A DNA stretch of 36,759 nucleotides from an uncultured Christensenellaceae bacterium (lineage in GTDB: Bacteria; Bacillota; Clostridia; Christensenellales; Pumilibacteraceae), in NCBI GenBank assembly GCA_910587805.1, contig CAJUNM010000006.1:35749-72507 (forward strand), read 5' to 3'. Below the pieces are notes generated by a model that did not search any database, was not told where the DNA came from, and worked only from the letters and a program-made list of their open reading frames with translations. Shown here in pieces: positions 17,410-26,597 of the stretch; position 1 is the first letter of the stretch, and every line of letters starts with the position of its first letter. Both the position numbers and the translations under genes were made by a program.

Positions 17410-19343
17410 CTGTTTAGCAGCTTTAACAGCTCGTTTTCGTCAATTATTTTTACGCCGAGCTTGCGCGCTTTTTCGAGTTTAGAGCCTGCGCTTTCTCCGG
17501 CGACCACAAAATCGGTAAGTTTGGAAACCGACGTTTGCGCTACGCCGCCGACGCTCTCTATCATAGCGCGCGCCTCGTCGCGCGAATAAGTCGGAAGCGT
17601 ACCCGTGAGCACGAACTTTACGCCCGAAAGCTTACCGTCGCCGCCCAATGTGTAACGTGGGTCTATTCCTATTGCCTTGTATCTATCTACGACTTCGCCG
17701 TGCGCGGCAAAGTATTCTACTATGGATTGCGCTACTATCTCTCCTACGTCGGGTATCTCGATCAGTTTTTCCACGCTCGCCCCGCGCAACGCATCTATAC
17801 TTCCGAACGCATCCGCAAGATCGCGCGCGGTCTTTCTCCCTACATTGTCGATACACAGTGCGTTTATAAAATGCGGCAAATCGGCGTTTTTCGACTTTTC
17901 GACCGCAGTCAGAAAATTAGCCGTTTTCTTTTCTTTGAATCCGTCGATCTTCGCCAAATCTTCGGCGGTCAGACCGTAAAGTTCTGCCGCGGAACGAATG
18001 TCGAGTACGTCGTACAGTTGTTCCGCCGTCTTTATGCTAACTCCGTCGATGTCCATACACTCTTTGGAACAAAACTGCACTATCCGCGCTACGATCTGCG
18101 GGCGGCATCCGTTAAAATTCATACAATACAAATGCGCGCCGTCCTCGACAAGCTCGCTGCCGCAGCCGGGGCATTGCGTCGGTTTGGGCGGCGTTTCCGC
18201 ATTTTCCGCAGGTACGGCAACCCCTAAAATTTCGGGTATAACGTCGTTGCTGCGGCGTATGAATACGCGTGAACCGATCGTAACGCCTTTTCGGCAAATA
18301 TCGCCGTAGTTGTTCAAAGTGGCGCGTTTTACGGTCGCTCCGCAAAGCTCGACCGGTTCGACGAGCGCGAGCGGGGTCAGCTTACCCGTACGCCCGACCT
18401 GCCAAACGATTTCGTCGAGTACGGTGGTTGTCTCTTCAGCCTCGAATTTATACGCTATCGCCCATTTAGGGAATTTATCGGTATATCCGAGCTTTTCTCG
18501 CAGTTCCGCGTCGTCAACCTTTACCACCATACCGTCGATGGCAAAATCGAGTTTATCGCGATCGACCGAGTTGATTTTATCTATGATCTCGTCTATTTTA
18601 TCAGACGAAAAGCATATGCCCGTTTTGAATTTGTTGGCTTTCAGGAAATCTATCTGCTCGGTCTGCTTGAGCTTGCAATCGCCGTCGAGATAATTCACAT
18701 TGTAAAAGAACACGTCGAGATTGCGCTTTGCCGTCTCTCTCGCGTCGAGATTGCGTATCGCTCCGGCAACGGCGTTACGCGGATTTTTAAGCGGCACGGC
18801 AGCCGTCTCGTTATATTTTTCGAGCGCGCTTATGCGCATTATGCCTTCGCCCTGTATTTCCGCAATGCCGCTAAACGGTATACGCAGCGGCACTGTGCGA
18901 ATAGTCTTTACTTGCTCAGTCACGGTTTCGCCGATCTCGCCGTTTCCGCGCGTAGCGCCGCACACAAGTTCGCCGTTTTTATAGGTAAGACAAACGGTAA
19001 GCCCGTCGAGTTTATACTCGAGCGTACAACGCGGCGCGAATCCGGCGGCTTGCGAGATCTTTTCAAACCACGCTCGAAGTTCGTCGAAACTGTTGCATTT
19101 ATCTAAACTGTACAGTCTGCGGATATGCGCGTGACTGACAAATTCCTTGAGCGGTTCGCCGCCGACTCGTTGCGTCGGCGAATCGGAAAGCGTCACGCCC
19201 GTTCGACGCTCGAGTTCGACAAGTTCGTCATAGACCGCGTCGTATTCCTTGTCGGACACCACGGGTTCGTCGAGAACATAATATTTGTAAGCATATTCGT
19301 TGAGCTTGTCTACAAGTTCCCGCATTTTTTCGAGTTCGTTCAT
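17406..19343 (-). CDS. ligA: NAD+-dependent DNA ligase
   Basis: 645 residues; seals nicks in replication and repair using NAD+. The domain order is complete: Ia domain with YYVLDEPVVSDKEYD (about 20-35), adenylation domain with Lys111 in the KLDG motif, OB fold, four-Cys zinc finger (CPGCG ... CMNFNGC) at about 390-420, helix-hairpin-helix repeats, and a C-terminal BRCT domain from about 570. I start it at 19343 because GAGGAG lies 5 bases upstream; the frame is open five codons further but would overlap pcrA. It follows pcrA by one base, so the two repair genes are cotranscribed. Confidence 0.97.
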   Translation of the reverse strand: MNELEKMRELVDKLNEYAYKYYVLDEPVVSDKEYDAVYDELVELERRTGVTLSDSPTQRVGGEPLKEFVSHAHIRRLYSLDKCNSFDELRAWFEKISQAAGFAPRCTLEYKLDGLTVCLTYKNGELVCGATRGNGEIGETVTEQVKTIRTVPLRIPFSGIAEIQGEGIMRISALEKYNETAAVPLKNPRNAVAGAIRNLDARETAKRNLDVFFYNVNYLDGDCKLKQTEQIDFLKANKFKTGICFSSDKIDEIIDKINSVDRDKLDFAIDGMVVKVDDAELREKLGYTDKFPKWAIAYKFEAEETTTVLDEIVWQVGRTGKLTPLALVEPVELCGATVKRATLNNYGDICRKGVTIGSRVFIRRSNDVIPEILGVAVPAENAETPPKPTQCPGCGSELVEDGAHLYCMNFNGCRPQIVARIVQFCSKECMDIDGVSIKTAEQLYDVLDIRSAAELYGLTAEDLAKIDGFKEKKTANFLTAVEKSKNADLPHFINALCIDNVGRKTARDLADAFGSIDALRGASVEKLIEIPDVGEIVAQSIVEYFAAHGEVVDRYKAIGIDPRYTLGGDGKLSGVKFVLTGTLPTYSRDEARAMIESVGGVAQTSVSKLTDFVVAGESAGSKLEKARKLGVKIIDENELLKLLNS

Positions 19344-19344
19344 A

Positions 19345-21597
19345 TCACTCCTCAACAACGGTTATAGGTGCGAAATCTATCGCCAGAACCATGATGCCGC
19401 CACGCTCGAAATCTATTTTCGCATACGCATTATCGCCCATATTCTCTATGCCGATAACAACGCCCTTGCCGAGCCGCTTATGTTTTACAGTGTCTCCTAC
19501 CTTGACGTTTTTCGATCCGACCGATTTTTTGGGCTCGGACGCCTTACCGAACGAACTTTTATACTCGCCCGAAAATGCGTTCGTACCGCTCGATGCGCGA
19601 GTGTTTCCGCTTGCGCTCGCGACTTGATTAGCCGCCGTGCGTGCAAAACTCTTTATACCGCCGTAACTCGGCGCGGAAGTAAAAACATCGCGCGGATCGG
19701 GCAATTTTTCCACCAGCCCGCATTCGTTCAAAAATCTCGACGGTATGCCGTATTTGGTATCGCCGTACAGATAGCGCGATTTTGCATATGTAAGATACAA
19801 CTGTTTGCGCGCTCGCGTAACGGCTACGTACATGAGCCGTCGCTCTTCTTCCATATGATCGGAATTGTTTTCGTTCTGTCGCAACGACGGAAATATTCCG
19901 TCCTCGAGTCCGACAACGAACACGACGGGAAATTCCAATCCTTTTGCGCTGTGCACTGTAGCGAGCGTAACGTTATTGTCGTCGTTCATATCGTCGGTAT
20001 CGCTGTACAGCGTTATCATTTGCAAGTAATCCTCGAGCTTTGCATCGGGGTTTTTACTCACGAATTCCCTGACCGACCCGACAAGCTCGTTGAGATTTTC
20101 GAGCCGCGCTCTGTCATCGTCGTTTTCCGAAAACAGATCCAAAACGTTTAATACGTCAAACAGCAAAAACTTGAAAAACGCGGTAACTTCGCCTATCGAC
20201 GCGGTAACTAGTTTTTTGAGGATTTCTCCGTACTCGCGCAACTTGACTTTAAGCGCCGACGGAAACGGCGCGACGTCAACGTTCGTAACTATGTCGAAAA
20301 CGCATTTCCCCGTAGCGGCGGCGTAATCGCGTATTTTTTCGATCGATGTTTCGCCTATTCCGCGTTTGGGGAAATTTATAACGCGAAGCGCAGCCTCGTC
20401 GTCCGCGGGATTGACAGCTATCCGAGCATAAGCCAAAACGTCTTTTACTTCTTTTCTGTCGAAGAACTTAAACCCGCCGTACACCTTATGCGGTATACCG
20501 TATTGCAAAAACCGTTCCTCGAAATGCCGCGTCAAAGCGTTCACGCGAAACAGCACCGCACAGTCCGAATAATTATATTCACCGTCTCGAACAAGCTCGA
20601 ATACGGTGCGAACTACAAAGTCCGCTTCAAACCCCTCGGTCGCCGCGCCGAAGCATACGACCTTGTTTCCGCTCGGATTGGACGTCCATAGTTTTTTGTC
20701 GAGACGTTGCGTATTGCCCTTAATGATTTTGTTTGCGACGGAAAGTATGCTCGTAGTAGAACGATAATTCTGTTCGAGCTTGTATACCTTGCATTTGAAA
20801 TCGCGTTGAAAATCGAAAATATTGGCAATCGACGCGCCGCGCCATGTGTATATACACTGATCCTCGTCGCCTACCGCAAAAATGTTTCCGTATCTACCCG
20901 CGAGTATCTTTACAATATCGTATTGGATAACGTTGGTGTCTTGGAACTCGTCGATATGTATATATCGGAATTTGTTTTGATAAAACTCGCGAGCCTCGGC
21001 GTCCGATTTGAGCAGTCTCAACGTTTCTATGAGCAGATCATCGTAATCGAGCGCATTGTTCGAGCGCAACGTATCTTGATACGATTGATACGCTTTGCCT
21101 ATTTCGTCGGCATACTGTGCGAATTTATAAACTTCGGCATAATCGCACGGCGCTATGCCCTTATTTTTGGCTTTCGATATTTCGCTCAAAACAAGCTTTT
21201 GCAAGTCCTCGGTCAAATCCGATTCTTTGCATATACGCTTTACGACGGATTTTGTTTCGGTATCGCCGTAGATAGTAAAATTTTTGCCGTACCCGATCTT
21301 ATCGATAAACCGTCGTAAAATCTTGACGCACGCCGAGTGAAAAGTAGATACCCACAACCCCTCCACATCGTCTATCATGTATTCGAGACGGCCTTTCATT
21401 TCGTTTGCCGCTTTGTTTGTAAACGTGATTGCGAGTATATTGTACGGCTTAACGCCGAGGTCTTTTATCAAGTGCGCTATTCTGTGCGTCAAAAGCCGCG
21501 TTTTTCCGCTGCCCGCGCCCGCTGTGACAAGAACGGCGCCCTCGGTATCGAGCACCGCTTGTTTTTGTATATCGTTGAGTTCTTCTATATTGTACAT
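19345..21597 (-). CDS. pcrA: ATP-dependent DNA helicase PcrA/UvrD
   Basis: 750 residues; superfamily 1 3'-5' helicase used in excision repair and in clearing conflicts between replication and transcription. Walker A AGAGSGKT is at 26-33, DEFQD near 214-218, the GDEDQCIYTWRGA motif follows, and TVHSAKGLEFPVVF and AVTRARKQLYL form the later helicase motifs. The end (VKVGDTVKHKRLGKGVV...) is the small tudor-like C-terminal domain that binds RNA polymerase in PcrA. Preceded by a Gly/Ser/Ala-rich linker at about 645-690. Second gene in a unit with the 122-residue gene and ligA. Confidence 0.96.
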   Translation of the reverse strand: MYNIEELNDIQKQAVLDTEGAVLVTAGAGSGKTRLLTHRIAHLIKDLGVKPYNILAITFTNKAANEMKGRLEYMIDDVEGLWVSTFHSACVKILRRFIDKIGYGKNFTIYGDTETKSVVKRICKESDLTEDLQKLVLSEISKAKNKGIAPCDYAEVYKFAQYADEIGKAYQSYQDTLRSNNALDYDDLLIETLRLLKSDAEAREFYQNKFRYIHIDEFQDTNVIQYDIVKILAGRYGNIFAVGDEDQCIYTWRGASIANIFDFQRDFKCKVYKLEQNYRSTTSILSVANKIIKGNTQRLDKKLWTSNPSGNKVVCFGAATEGFEADFVVRTVFELVRDGEYNYSDCAVLFRVNALTRHFEERFLQYGIPHKVYGGFKFFDRKEVKDVLAYARIAVNPADDEAALRVINFPKRGIGETSIEKIRDYAAATGKCVFDIVTNVDVAPFPSALKVKLREYGEILKKLVTASIGEVTAFFKFLLFDVLNVLDLFSENDDDRARLENLNELVGSVREFVSKNPDAKLEDYLQMITLYSDTDDMNDDNNVTLATVHSAKGLEFPVVFVVGLEDGIFPSLRQNENNSDHMEEERRLMYVAVTRARKQLYLTYAKSRYLYGDTKYGIPSRFLNECGLVEKLPDPRDVFTSAPSYGGIKSFARTAANQVASASGNTRASSGTNAFSGEYKSSFGKASEPKKSVGSKNVKVGDTVKHKRLGKGVVIGIENMGDNAYAKIDFERGGIMVLAIDFAPITVVEE

Positions 21598-21606
21598 TGC
21601 TATCCT

Positions 21607-21975
21607 TTACGAGCCTGTCTTTTCACGGTAATACCGCTCCTTAAGCTCGCGAAATTTGTTTGACAATTCCAGAATATACCGTTGCTTGCCCGACGAATCG
21701 AGTTTTTGATAAACGGCGTTGTCTATTAGCTGACCTATGGGATTGATAGTGGTTTCGTCGCGATCGAGAATATCGCATACTTTTCTGTACATGCGCTCGT
21801 CCGCGTACTCCGCGTTTTTATCGTCGAGTTCGCGGCGCAGTTTTACACGCACGTCGTTCACTGTTGCCGTATCGAGCTCTTGCGTTGCTTTGAGCGACTG
21901 CCAATATCCCATTTTAAGTCTTTGTTTTGCGAGCCTCGCCCGCTTTTTCAATTCGCCGTTTCCGTTGATAGTCAT
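21607..21975 (-). CDS. Unrecognised 122-residue charged helical protein upstream of pcrA
   Basis: I do not recognise the family. The sequence is highly charged, Arg/Lys/Glu/Asp-rich, has no Cys, no signal peptide and no membrane segment, and is probably largely alpha-helical, with heptad-like stretches around 35-65 and 95-118. It has a good ribosome site (GGAGG, 7 bases before the ATG) and lies just downstream of a TATAAT promoter, so it is a real first gene of the pcrA-ligA unit. A role with the helicase or ligase is suggested only by position. Confidence 0.6.
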   Translation of the reverse strand: MTINGNGELKKRARLAKQRLKMGYWQSLKATQELDTATVNDVRVKLRRELDDKNAEYADERMYRKVCDILDRDETTINPIGQLIDNAVYQKLDSSGKQRYILELSNKFRELKERYYREKTGS

Positions 21976-21996
21976 AATGATTCCTCCGTTTTAACC

Positions 21997-22005
21997 ATTA
22001 TAGCA
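21997..22005 (-). promoter_or_regulatory. Extended -10 promoter of the 122-aa gene/pcrA/ligA operon
   Basis: Minus strand TGCTATAAT, a perfect -10 with the TGn extension. The -35 region has no good match at 16-18 bases, as is tolerated for extended -10 promoters. Expected start near 21990 leaves a leader of about 15 bases holding the ribosome site. Confidence 0.6.
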
Positions 22006-22070
22006 CGGACGGCGACGATAAAACCGATTATGCAAATATTGCTACTTTACGACAAATTTCGGCAAATATC

Positions 22071-23105
22071 TTACGTTACTATCCGATCGGCGGCGCGCAG
22101 TAAAAGTTCTTCGGTCATTTCCCAACCGATACAAGCATCGGTTATCGATTTGCCGTACACGCCTTCCGACGGGCTTTGATTGCCGTCGCAAATATAACTC
22201 TCAATCATGAAGCCTTTTACAAACCCGTTAAAATCGCTCGATAAATGCGCGTTGCTCAACACTTCGCCGACTATGCGCGGTTGCTCTAACGGACGTTTAC
22301 CGCTGTTAGAATGATTGCAGTCTATCACTACCGCGGGATTGGCAAGCTCTTGCGCGTTATACATTTCGCGCAAACGCATTATATCCTCGTAATGGTAGTT
22401 GGATATATTGTTGCCGTATACGTCCACTGCGCCGCGCATAACTGCGTGCGCAAACTTATTGCCCGATGTTTTTACTTGCGCGTCTCTGTACTTAAACTCG
22501 TTCGATATTTGAGCGGCATATATTGAATTCAAAAGCACCGACAGGCTACCGTTCATAGGGTTTTTTACCCCAACGGGCACGTCGATACCGCTCGCAACGA
22601 GCCTGTGCATTTGATCCTCGGACGAGCGCGCGCCGACGGCGATATATCCGAGCACATCGTCGATATAATCGAGATTGTCCGGATAAAGCATTTCGTCGGC
22701 GGCAAACAATCCGCTCTCTTCTATTACTCTGATGTGCATATGGCGCAACGCGAGTATTCCCGCTTGTATGTCAGTGGCTTTATTGTGCGGATCGGGGGTG
22801 TGGAACATTCCCTTGTACCCCTCGCCGCGCGTTCTCGGCTTGTTGGTATAGACGCGAACGAGCACGAATATCTTATCCTTGACTTTTTCCGCCACGCGAG
22901 AAAGCCGCCGCGCATAGTCGCAAACGGCGTCTTCGTTATCCGCCGAACACGGACCGACTATAAACAGCTTTCGTTTATCCTTACCGGACAATATGTCGCG
23001 AACACTGTCGACCGCGAGTTCTTTTTTATCGCACATCTGTTTCGACATCGGCAGTTCGGCTCGCACCTGTTCCGCCGACATTACGTCTTTGATTTTTTCA
23101 AACAT
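22071..23105 (-). CDS. aroF: 3-deoxy-7-phosphoheptulonate (DAHP) synthase, AroAI-alpha type
   Basis: 344 residues; joins phosphoenolpyruvate and erythrose 4-phosphate in the first shikimate step. It has the enteric-type motifs LFIVGPCSA (about 50), KPRT (near 89) followed by a GYKG variant of GWKG, GARSSEDQMHRLVASG (near 158-173), PVGVKNPMNGS, and DCNHSNSGK with metal-binding residues. Length matches AroF/G/H. The N-terminal 45 residues could form the feedback-inhibition arm of this class. Ribosome site GGAGA precedes the ATG. Last gene of the long unit starting at atpB; the effector amino acid cannot be told. Confidence 0.92.
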   Translation of the reverse strand: MFEKIKDVMSAEQVRAELPMSKQMCDKKELAVDSVRDILSGKDKRKLFIVGPCSADNEDAVCDYARRLSRVAEKVKDKIFVLVRVYTNKPRTRGEGYKGMFHTPDPHNKATDIQAGILALRHMHIRVIEESGLFAADEMLYPDNLDYIDDVLGYIAVGARSSEDQMHRLVASGIDVPVGVKNPMNGSLSVLLNSIYAAQISNEFKYRDAQVKTSGNKFAHAVMRGAVDVYGNNISNYHYEDIMRLREMYNAQELANPAVVIDCNHSNSGKRPLEQPRIVGEVLSNAHLSSDFNGFVKGFMIESYICDGNQSPSEGVYGKSITDACIGWEMTEELLLRAADRIVT

Positions 23106-23148
23106 TTCGTCTCCGTCGTGTATCTCGATGTATTTCGGAAAATCCCGT

Positions 23149-23622
23149 TTATTGTCTCCCGCCGTCTCCGTCCAGCCTTACCGCACGCAATTCCTCGCGG
23201 TTTTTGCGTATAACGGCAAGCGTAGTCAACAAGAATTGCTCTGTTTCTTTGAACATATCGTCGAGATGCGATTTAGTGCGCATTATCAGATTGTCGCACT
23301 GTACATACGCGTTATCGATTATTTGCTTAGCCGTCGTTTGCGCCGATTTGACCACTTCTGACTCGGACGATAGCTGCGCCGCTTTCTCCTCGGCGGCACG
23401 AATGGTGTTTTTTGCCGCAACGTCCGCATTGGTGAGTATCTCTTTGCGTTTTTGCTTGAGATACTCCGCGTCGGCAAGCGCGCTCGGTAAAAGCCGAGTG
23501 AGTTTATCGCAAAGATCGCAACAGTACGGTATATCGGTCCTCTTTCCGAACATACCGCGCGGCGCGTTCAGTTCTTCGCGCAATTGCTGTAATATTTCAA
23601 GCACTTCGTTTTGTTCTTGCAT
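23149..23622 (-). CDS. Coiled-coil protein next to coaD (DivIVA/ATPase-B-like)
   Basis: 157 residues with an N-terminal helical segment, a Cys-containing PYCCDLCDK patch (about 33-41), then a long Ala/Glu/Lys-rich coiled coil from about 50 to 135 resembling the stalk-like helices of DivIVA or ATP synthase subunit b. No membrane segment. A coiled-coil gene of this size commonly accompanies coaD in Clostridia, usually annotated only as 'ATPase' or hypothetical. It starts after AAGGAG and 4 bases after the coaD stop. Function unknown. Confidence 0.65.
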   Translation of the reverse strand: MQEQNEVLEILQQLREELNAPRGMFGKRTDIPYCCDLCDKLTRLLPSALADAEYLKQKRKEILTNADVAAKNTIRAAEEKAAQLSSESEVVKSAQTTAKQIIDNAYVQCDNLIMRTKSHLDDMFKETEQFLLTTLAVIRKNREELRAVRLDGDGGRQ

Positions 23623-23626
23623 AATA

Positions 23627-24112
23627 TCACTCCTTGTTTGCGGCGGAATAAATTTCGGTTACGGTTTCGATCGCACCGTTCGCTACGTATCCGTCGAGAG
23701 GCGCGCGCAGCTTTGCAAGCTCTCTCACCACTGTCGACGAAATATGTTCGCTGTCGGCATCGGCTTGCAAAAATACCGTATCGACGCCACACAGACTTTT
23801 ATACACTCTGCTCAGATCGCGTTCGTATTCCGCATCGCGGCCGTTGCGTATACCGCGCACCAAAACCACAGGCTCGTCGAAGCACTTGACGAAATCGCTC
23901 AACAGCCCGTGAAACGCCGATACGGTCGCATTGTCGATGCCGGCCGTCGAGCGCTTGGCGATACCGACTCTTACATTTACAGGCGCGGTGTTCTTGCCCG
24001 TATCGTCTGCAACCGCTACGGTCACGCTGTCGAACAACGCCGCCGCGCGTTTGATAATATTGACGTGTCCTGCAGTAAAGGGATCAAACGCTCCCGCAAA
24101 TATCGCTCTCAT
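23627..24112 (-). CDS. coaD: Phosphopantetheine adenylyltransferase
   Basis: 161 residues; fourth step of CoA synthesis, forming dephospho-CoA from phosphopantetheine and ATP. The nucleotidyltransferase motif TAGH (13-16) is followed by the conserved VRGIRNGRDAEYE (about 87-99) and the HISSTVVRE (about 125) ATP-binding motif. I start at the ATG at 24112 because GAGGTGACG precedes it; a GTG two codons upstream would lie inside that ribosome site. It overlaps rsmD by 29 bases, as the rsmD-coaD pair usually does. Confidence 0.95.
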   Translation of the reverse strand: MRAIFAGAFDPFTAGHVNIIKRAAALFDSVTVAVADDTGKNTAPVNVRVGIAKRSTAGIDNATVSAFHGLLSDFVKCFDEPVVLVRGIRNGRDAEYERDLSRVYKSLCGVDTVFLQADADSEHISSTVVRELAKLRAPLDGYVANGAIETVTEIYSAANKE

Positions 24113-24650
24113 CGTCACCTCGCGTAATAATATCGAGTGCGGTCTCGCCGAATACTCTACGTTCTATTATACAATTTTCGGGCGCATTTATCAAGTCATT
24201 TTTACTACTATGTTCCACAATAATAACGCCGTTTTTGTCGAGTATGCCGCCGTCACACACGCGCAACGCAATATCGCGCCAAAAATCCGCGCCGTACGGC
24301 GGATCGCAAAAGATCAGATCAAACGTTTTTCTTTCGGCGCTCAACAGCTTAACGGCTTTGCGGTAGTCGGCGCGAATAAAACGGCAGGATATGCCGAGCA
24401 TGTCCGTATTGGCTTTGGCGTTGGACGTGTCGACGTCCGCAAACGTGCACGACTCGGCGCCGCGCGACAACGCCTCTATACCGAGTCCGCCCGTACCGCA
24501 AAATATATCGAGGCAACGTGCTCCGTCTATCAACCCTCGTCCTTGCAGTATCGAAAACAGACTGCCTTTTACCATATCCAAAGTCGGGCGCACTTTCCCG
24601 TGCGGAGATATGAGTCTTCGTCCTTTGTATTTACCCGATATTATTCTCAT
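24084..24650 (-). CDS. rsmD: 16S rRNA (guanine966-N2)-methyltransferase RsmD
   Basis: 188 residues; methylates G966 of 16S rRNA. It starts with the family signature MRIISGKYKGRRL, has the conserved VRPTLDMVKGSLFSIL, the SAM-binding motif LDIFCGTGGLGIEALSRGA (about 48-66) and the catalytic DPPY near 118-121. The start overlaps the fau end by 20 bases. The rsmD-coaD pairing is widespread and supports both calls. Confidence 0.95.
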   Translation of the reverse strand: MRIISGKYKGRRLISPHGKVRPTLDMVKGSLFSILQGRGLIDGARCLDIFCGTGGLGIEALSRGAESCTFADVDTSNAKANTDMLGISCRFIRADYRKAVKLLSAERKTFDLIFCDPPYGADFWRDIALRVCDGGILDKNGVIIVEHSSKNDLINAPENCIIERRVFGETALDIITRGDDESDICGSV

Positions 24651-25221
24651 GACTAAAGTATATCACACCGCGTTCGGTAATGCAACAATCGAGCGGCACA
24701 TCGCAGTCTTCATGCGAAAATTCGCAAAGCTGTTCGGAAAACGCGACCCCTACTTTGAGCATATTGTCCGCGCTTGAAAAATACCTGTCGTAACAGCCTT
24801 TGCCGTATCCCAATCTGTATCCGTCTCCGTTAAACGCCAAAAGCGGAGTTACGCACACTTCGATCGCAGGACGCACGTATTTCTCGGTATCGCCGATCTC
24901 GTAACAATCGCGCGGCATGTTCCCGTATCTGTCCGGTATGCCGAGCTTAATCGCTTTGAGCGGATATATAATTCCGTCGACCGTATACGGCGCATATACG
25001 CATATATTAGGCATAACGAGCATGTCGGCGATAAGCTTGTCCGTACGCAGCTCACTGCCTATCGAAACGTAAACGAGACAGTTGCCGCGCAGCATGGGAA
25101 TAATCGCGTCGCAAACGGCGCGGGATTTTTCCGCTTTATCGGTCACGCTCTCGCGTACCGCAAGCATGCGCTTACGCAAGGCGTTCTTTTGATCAAAGAT
25201 ATATCCTTTCCGCTCGTCCAT
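24631..25221 (-). CDS. fau: 5-formyltetrahydrofolate cyclo-ligase
   Basis: 196 residues; ATP-dependent conversion of 5-formyl-THF to 5,10-methenyl-THF, returning folate to use. The diagnostic C-terminal motif GDGYRLGYGKGCYDRYF (about 141-157) with preceding TPLLAFN is present; N-terminal QKNALRKRM holds the Lys/Arg that begins the family. The start ATG has no close ribosome site (GAGG is 15 bases away) and lies inside the end of alr, so it is probably translated by coupling. Confidence 0.93.
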   Translation of the reverse strand: MDERKGYIFDQKNALRKRMLAVRESVTDKAEKSRAVCDAIIPMLRGNCLVYVSIGSELRTDKLIADMLVMPNICVYAPYTVDGIIYPLKAIKLGIPDRYGNMPRDCYEIGDTEKYVRPAIEVCVTPLLAFNGDGYRLGYGKGCYDRYFSSADNMLKVGVAFSEQLCEFSHEDCDVPLDCCITERGVIYFSHENNIG

Positions 25222-26182
25222 TGAATGATGTAAGCACCTCGTAAATTATCGTATTGTATTTATCCGCGAGAAATAAAGCGTCGGACTCATCGTAAATCAG
25301 ATACGCAAATTCGCACGGTCGGCAAGGCGCGTCGGTTACGTCTATCATGCACGCATCCATACATATCGCGAGCACCTCGCATTTCACTCCGCGTACGCGC
25401 ATATACAACCCGTCGCAACGCCTTAATCCGTCCGCATATCCGCATGACACGGTGGCAACCAATCGGTCTCTGTCTAAAGTTTTATTGCCGTATCCGATGT
25501 GGCTGCCGTACGGCACTCGGTTTATCGCCGTAATTTTCGCGCGAACGCGCATACACATGTCGGTCTCGTCGGAATATCCGTACATCGCCAATCCCGCGCG
25601 CGTAAGATCGTATTTATTCCCGACTATCCCGAGCGCGCAAGAACTGTACAAGTGCCTGCACCCGCGCAGTATCGGATCCGTCGTAAGCCTGTCGAATTCT
25701 TTTGCTTGTTCGGGTGCGGAATACAATCCGTCGTAGATATGCGAATATACGGTAAGCGGCGGCGTGTTTTCGGCTTTGCATATATCGACTATCTTGTTAA
25801 GCTCGATTTCGTTCGCGCCGTATCGGTTCATTCCCGTATTGACAGCTACGGAAAAATTTTTATATCCCGCATTTATGAGCGCGGAAAGTTGCCTTGCGTC
25901 GCTCACGGTAGGAACGATCAAATTGTTGCGGTGAGTGAGATACGGCGAAATGTCTCCGCCGAGAACGAGCACAGGCTTTCTTATACCGCCGTAAATAAGC
26001 TCGGTTGCCTCGTCGAACGTCGCTACGAAAAAACAATCGGAAAGATTTTCGACGGCGTGCGCCACCGTAGCGCCGTGCCCGTATGCCTGAGCTTTTACCA
26101 CAGCGCAAAAGCCGTTGCCTGTTTTTGCTTTTATCCTCCGCACATTGTGTCGCAAACGCGACAATTCCACTACCGTCTGCAT
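25193..26182 (-). CDS. alr: Alanine racemase
   Basis: 329 residues, shorter than the usual 360-390. PLP enzyme that makes D-alanine for peptidoglycan. The PLP Lys30 sits in VVKAQAYGHG (usual form VVKANAYGHG, so Asn32 is Gln here). NTGMNRYG (usual DTGMnRlG), the SCGYADG region, a Tyr near residue 228 in IGYGNKT as the second base, and ICMD are recognisable. The C-terminal beta domain ends with NGRAERIYL. Ribosome site GAGGT lies ahead of the ATG; 49 bases after atpC. The activity is likely but the several small changes leave substrate choice slightly open. Confidence 0.88.
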   Translation of the reverse strand: MQTVVELSRLRHNVRRIKAKTGNGFCAVVKAQAYGHGATVAHAVENLSDCFFVATFDEATELIYGGIRKPVLVLGGDISPYLTHRNNLIVPTVSDARQLSALINAGYKNFSVAVNTGMNRYGANEIELNKIVDICKAENTPPLTVYSHIYDGLYSAPEQAKEFDRLTTDPILRGCRHLYSSCALGIVGNKYDLTRAGLAMYGYSDETDMCMRVRAKITAINRVPYGSHIGYGNKTLDRDRLVATVSCGYADGLRRCDGLYMRVRGVKCEVLAICMDACMIDVTDAPCRPCEFAYLIYDESDALFLADKYNTIIYEVLTSFNGRAERIYL

Positions 26183-26231
26183 ATTACCTCGCTACGATAC
26201 GATATATGCGCAAAAGGCAGTGTGCGTTACA

Positions 26232-26597
26232 TCAATTATCGTCGCGTGATTTATCGGAACGTCCGAGCGCCGACGCGATTTTTGCTTTAGCGAGCTTATA
26301 CGGATCGCCTGCGCGCTCTATAGTTTGCTCCTCGCGAGGTTCGCCGTCGAACACGCAGAACTCGGCAAGTACGGTTACCCTGTCTCCTTCCGCTATCATG
26401 ATGCCGTCGCCGCATTCGGCGTGCAATTGCAATACCGTCGTCTTGATCTCTATATCGCCTTCCGTAATAATGCACACGCGCGGCAATGCGCCGTACAGCA
26501 AGCCGATCTTGCCGTCGGGCGTATTCACGCGCAAATGTTCGATATCGCCCGAATATACGTTGCGCTCGGGTGTGGTGATATTTACATGGAAATTCAT
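26232..26597 (-). CDS. atpC: ATP synthase F1 epsilon subunit, short C-terminal domain
   Basis: 121 residues; central-stalk subunit linking gamma and the c-ring. The beta-sandwich domain (about 1-85) is recognisable with VNTPDGKIGLLYGALPR in place of the usual PDGELGILPGHAPL, and VLAEFCVFDGE at the end of the sandwich. After it, only about 30 residues remain: one plausible helix (DPYKLAKAKIASALG) and a charged tail, where most epsilons have two helices forming the ATP-inhibitory arm. It overlaps atpD by one base. Confidence 0.9.
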   Translation of the reverse strand: MNFHVNITTPERNVYSGDIEHLRVNTPDGKIGLLYGALPRVCIITEGDIEIKTTVLQLHAECGDGIMIAEGDRVTVLAEFCVFDGEPREEQTIERAGDPYKLAKAKIASALGRSDKSRDDN

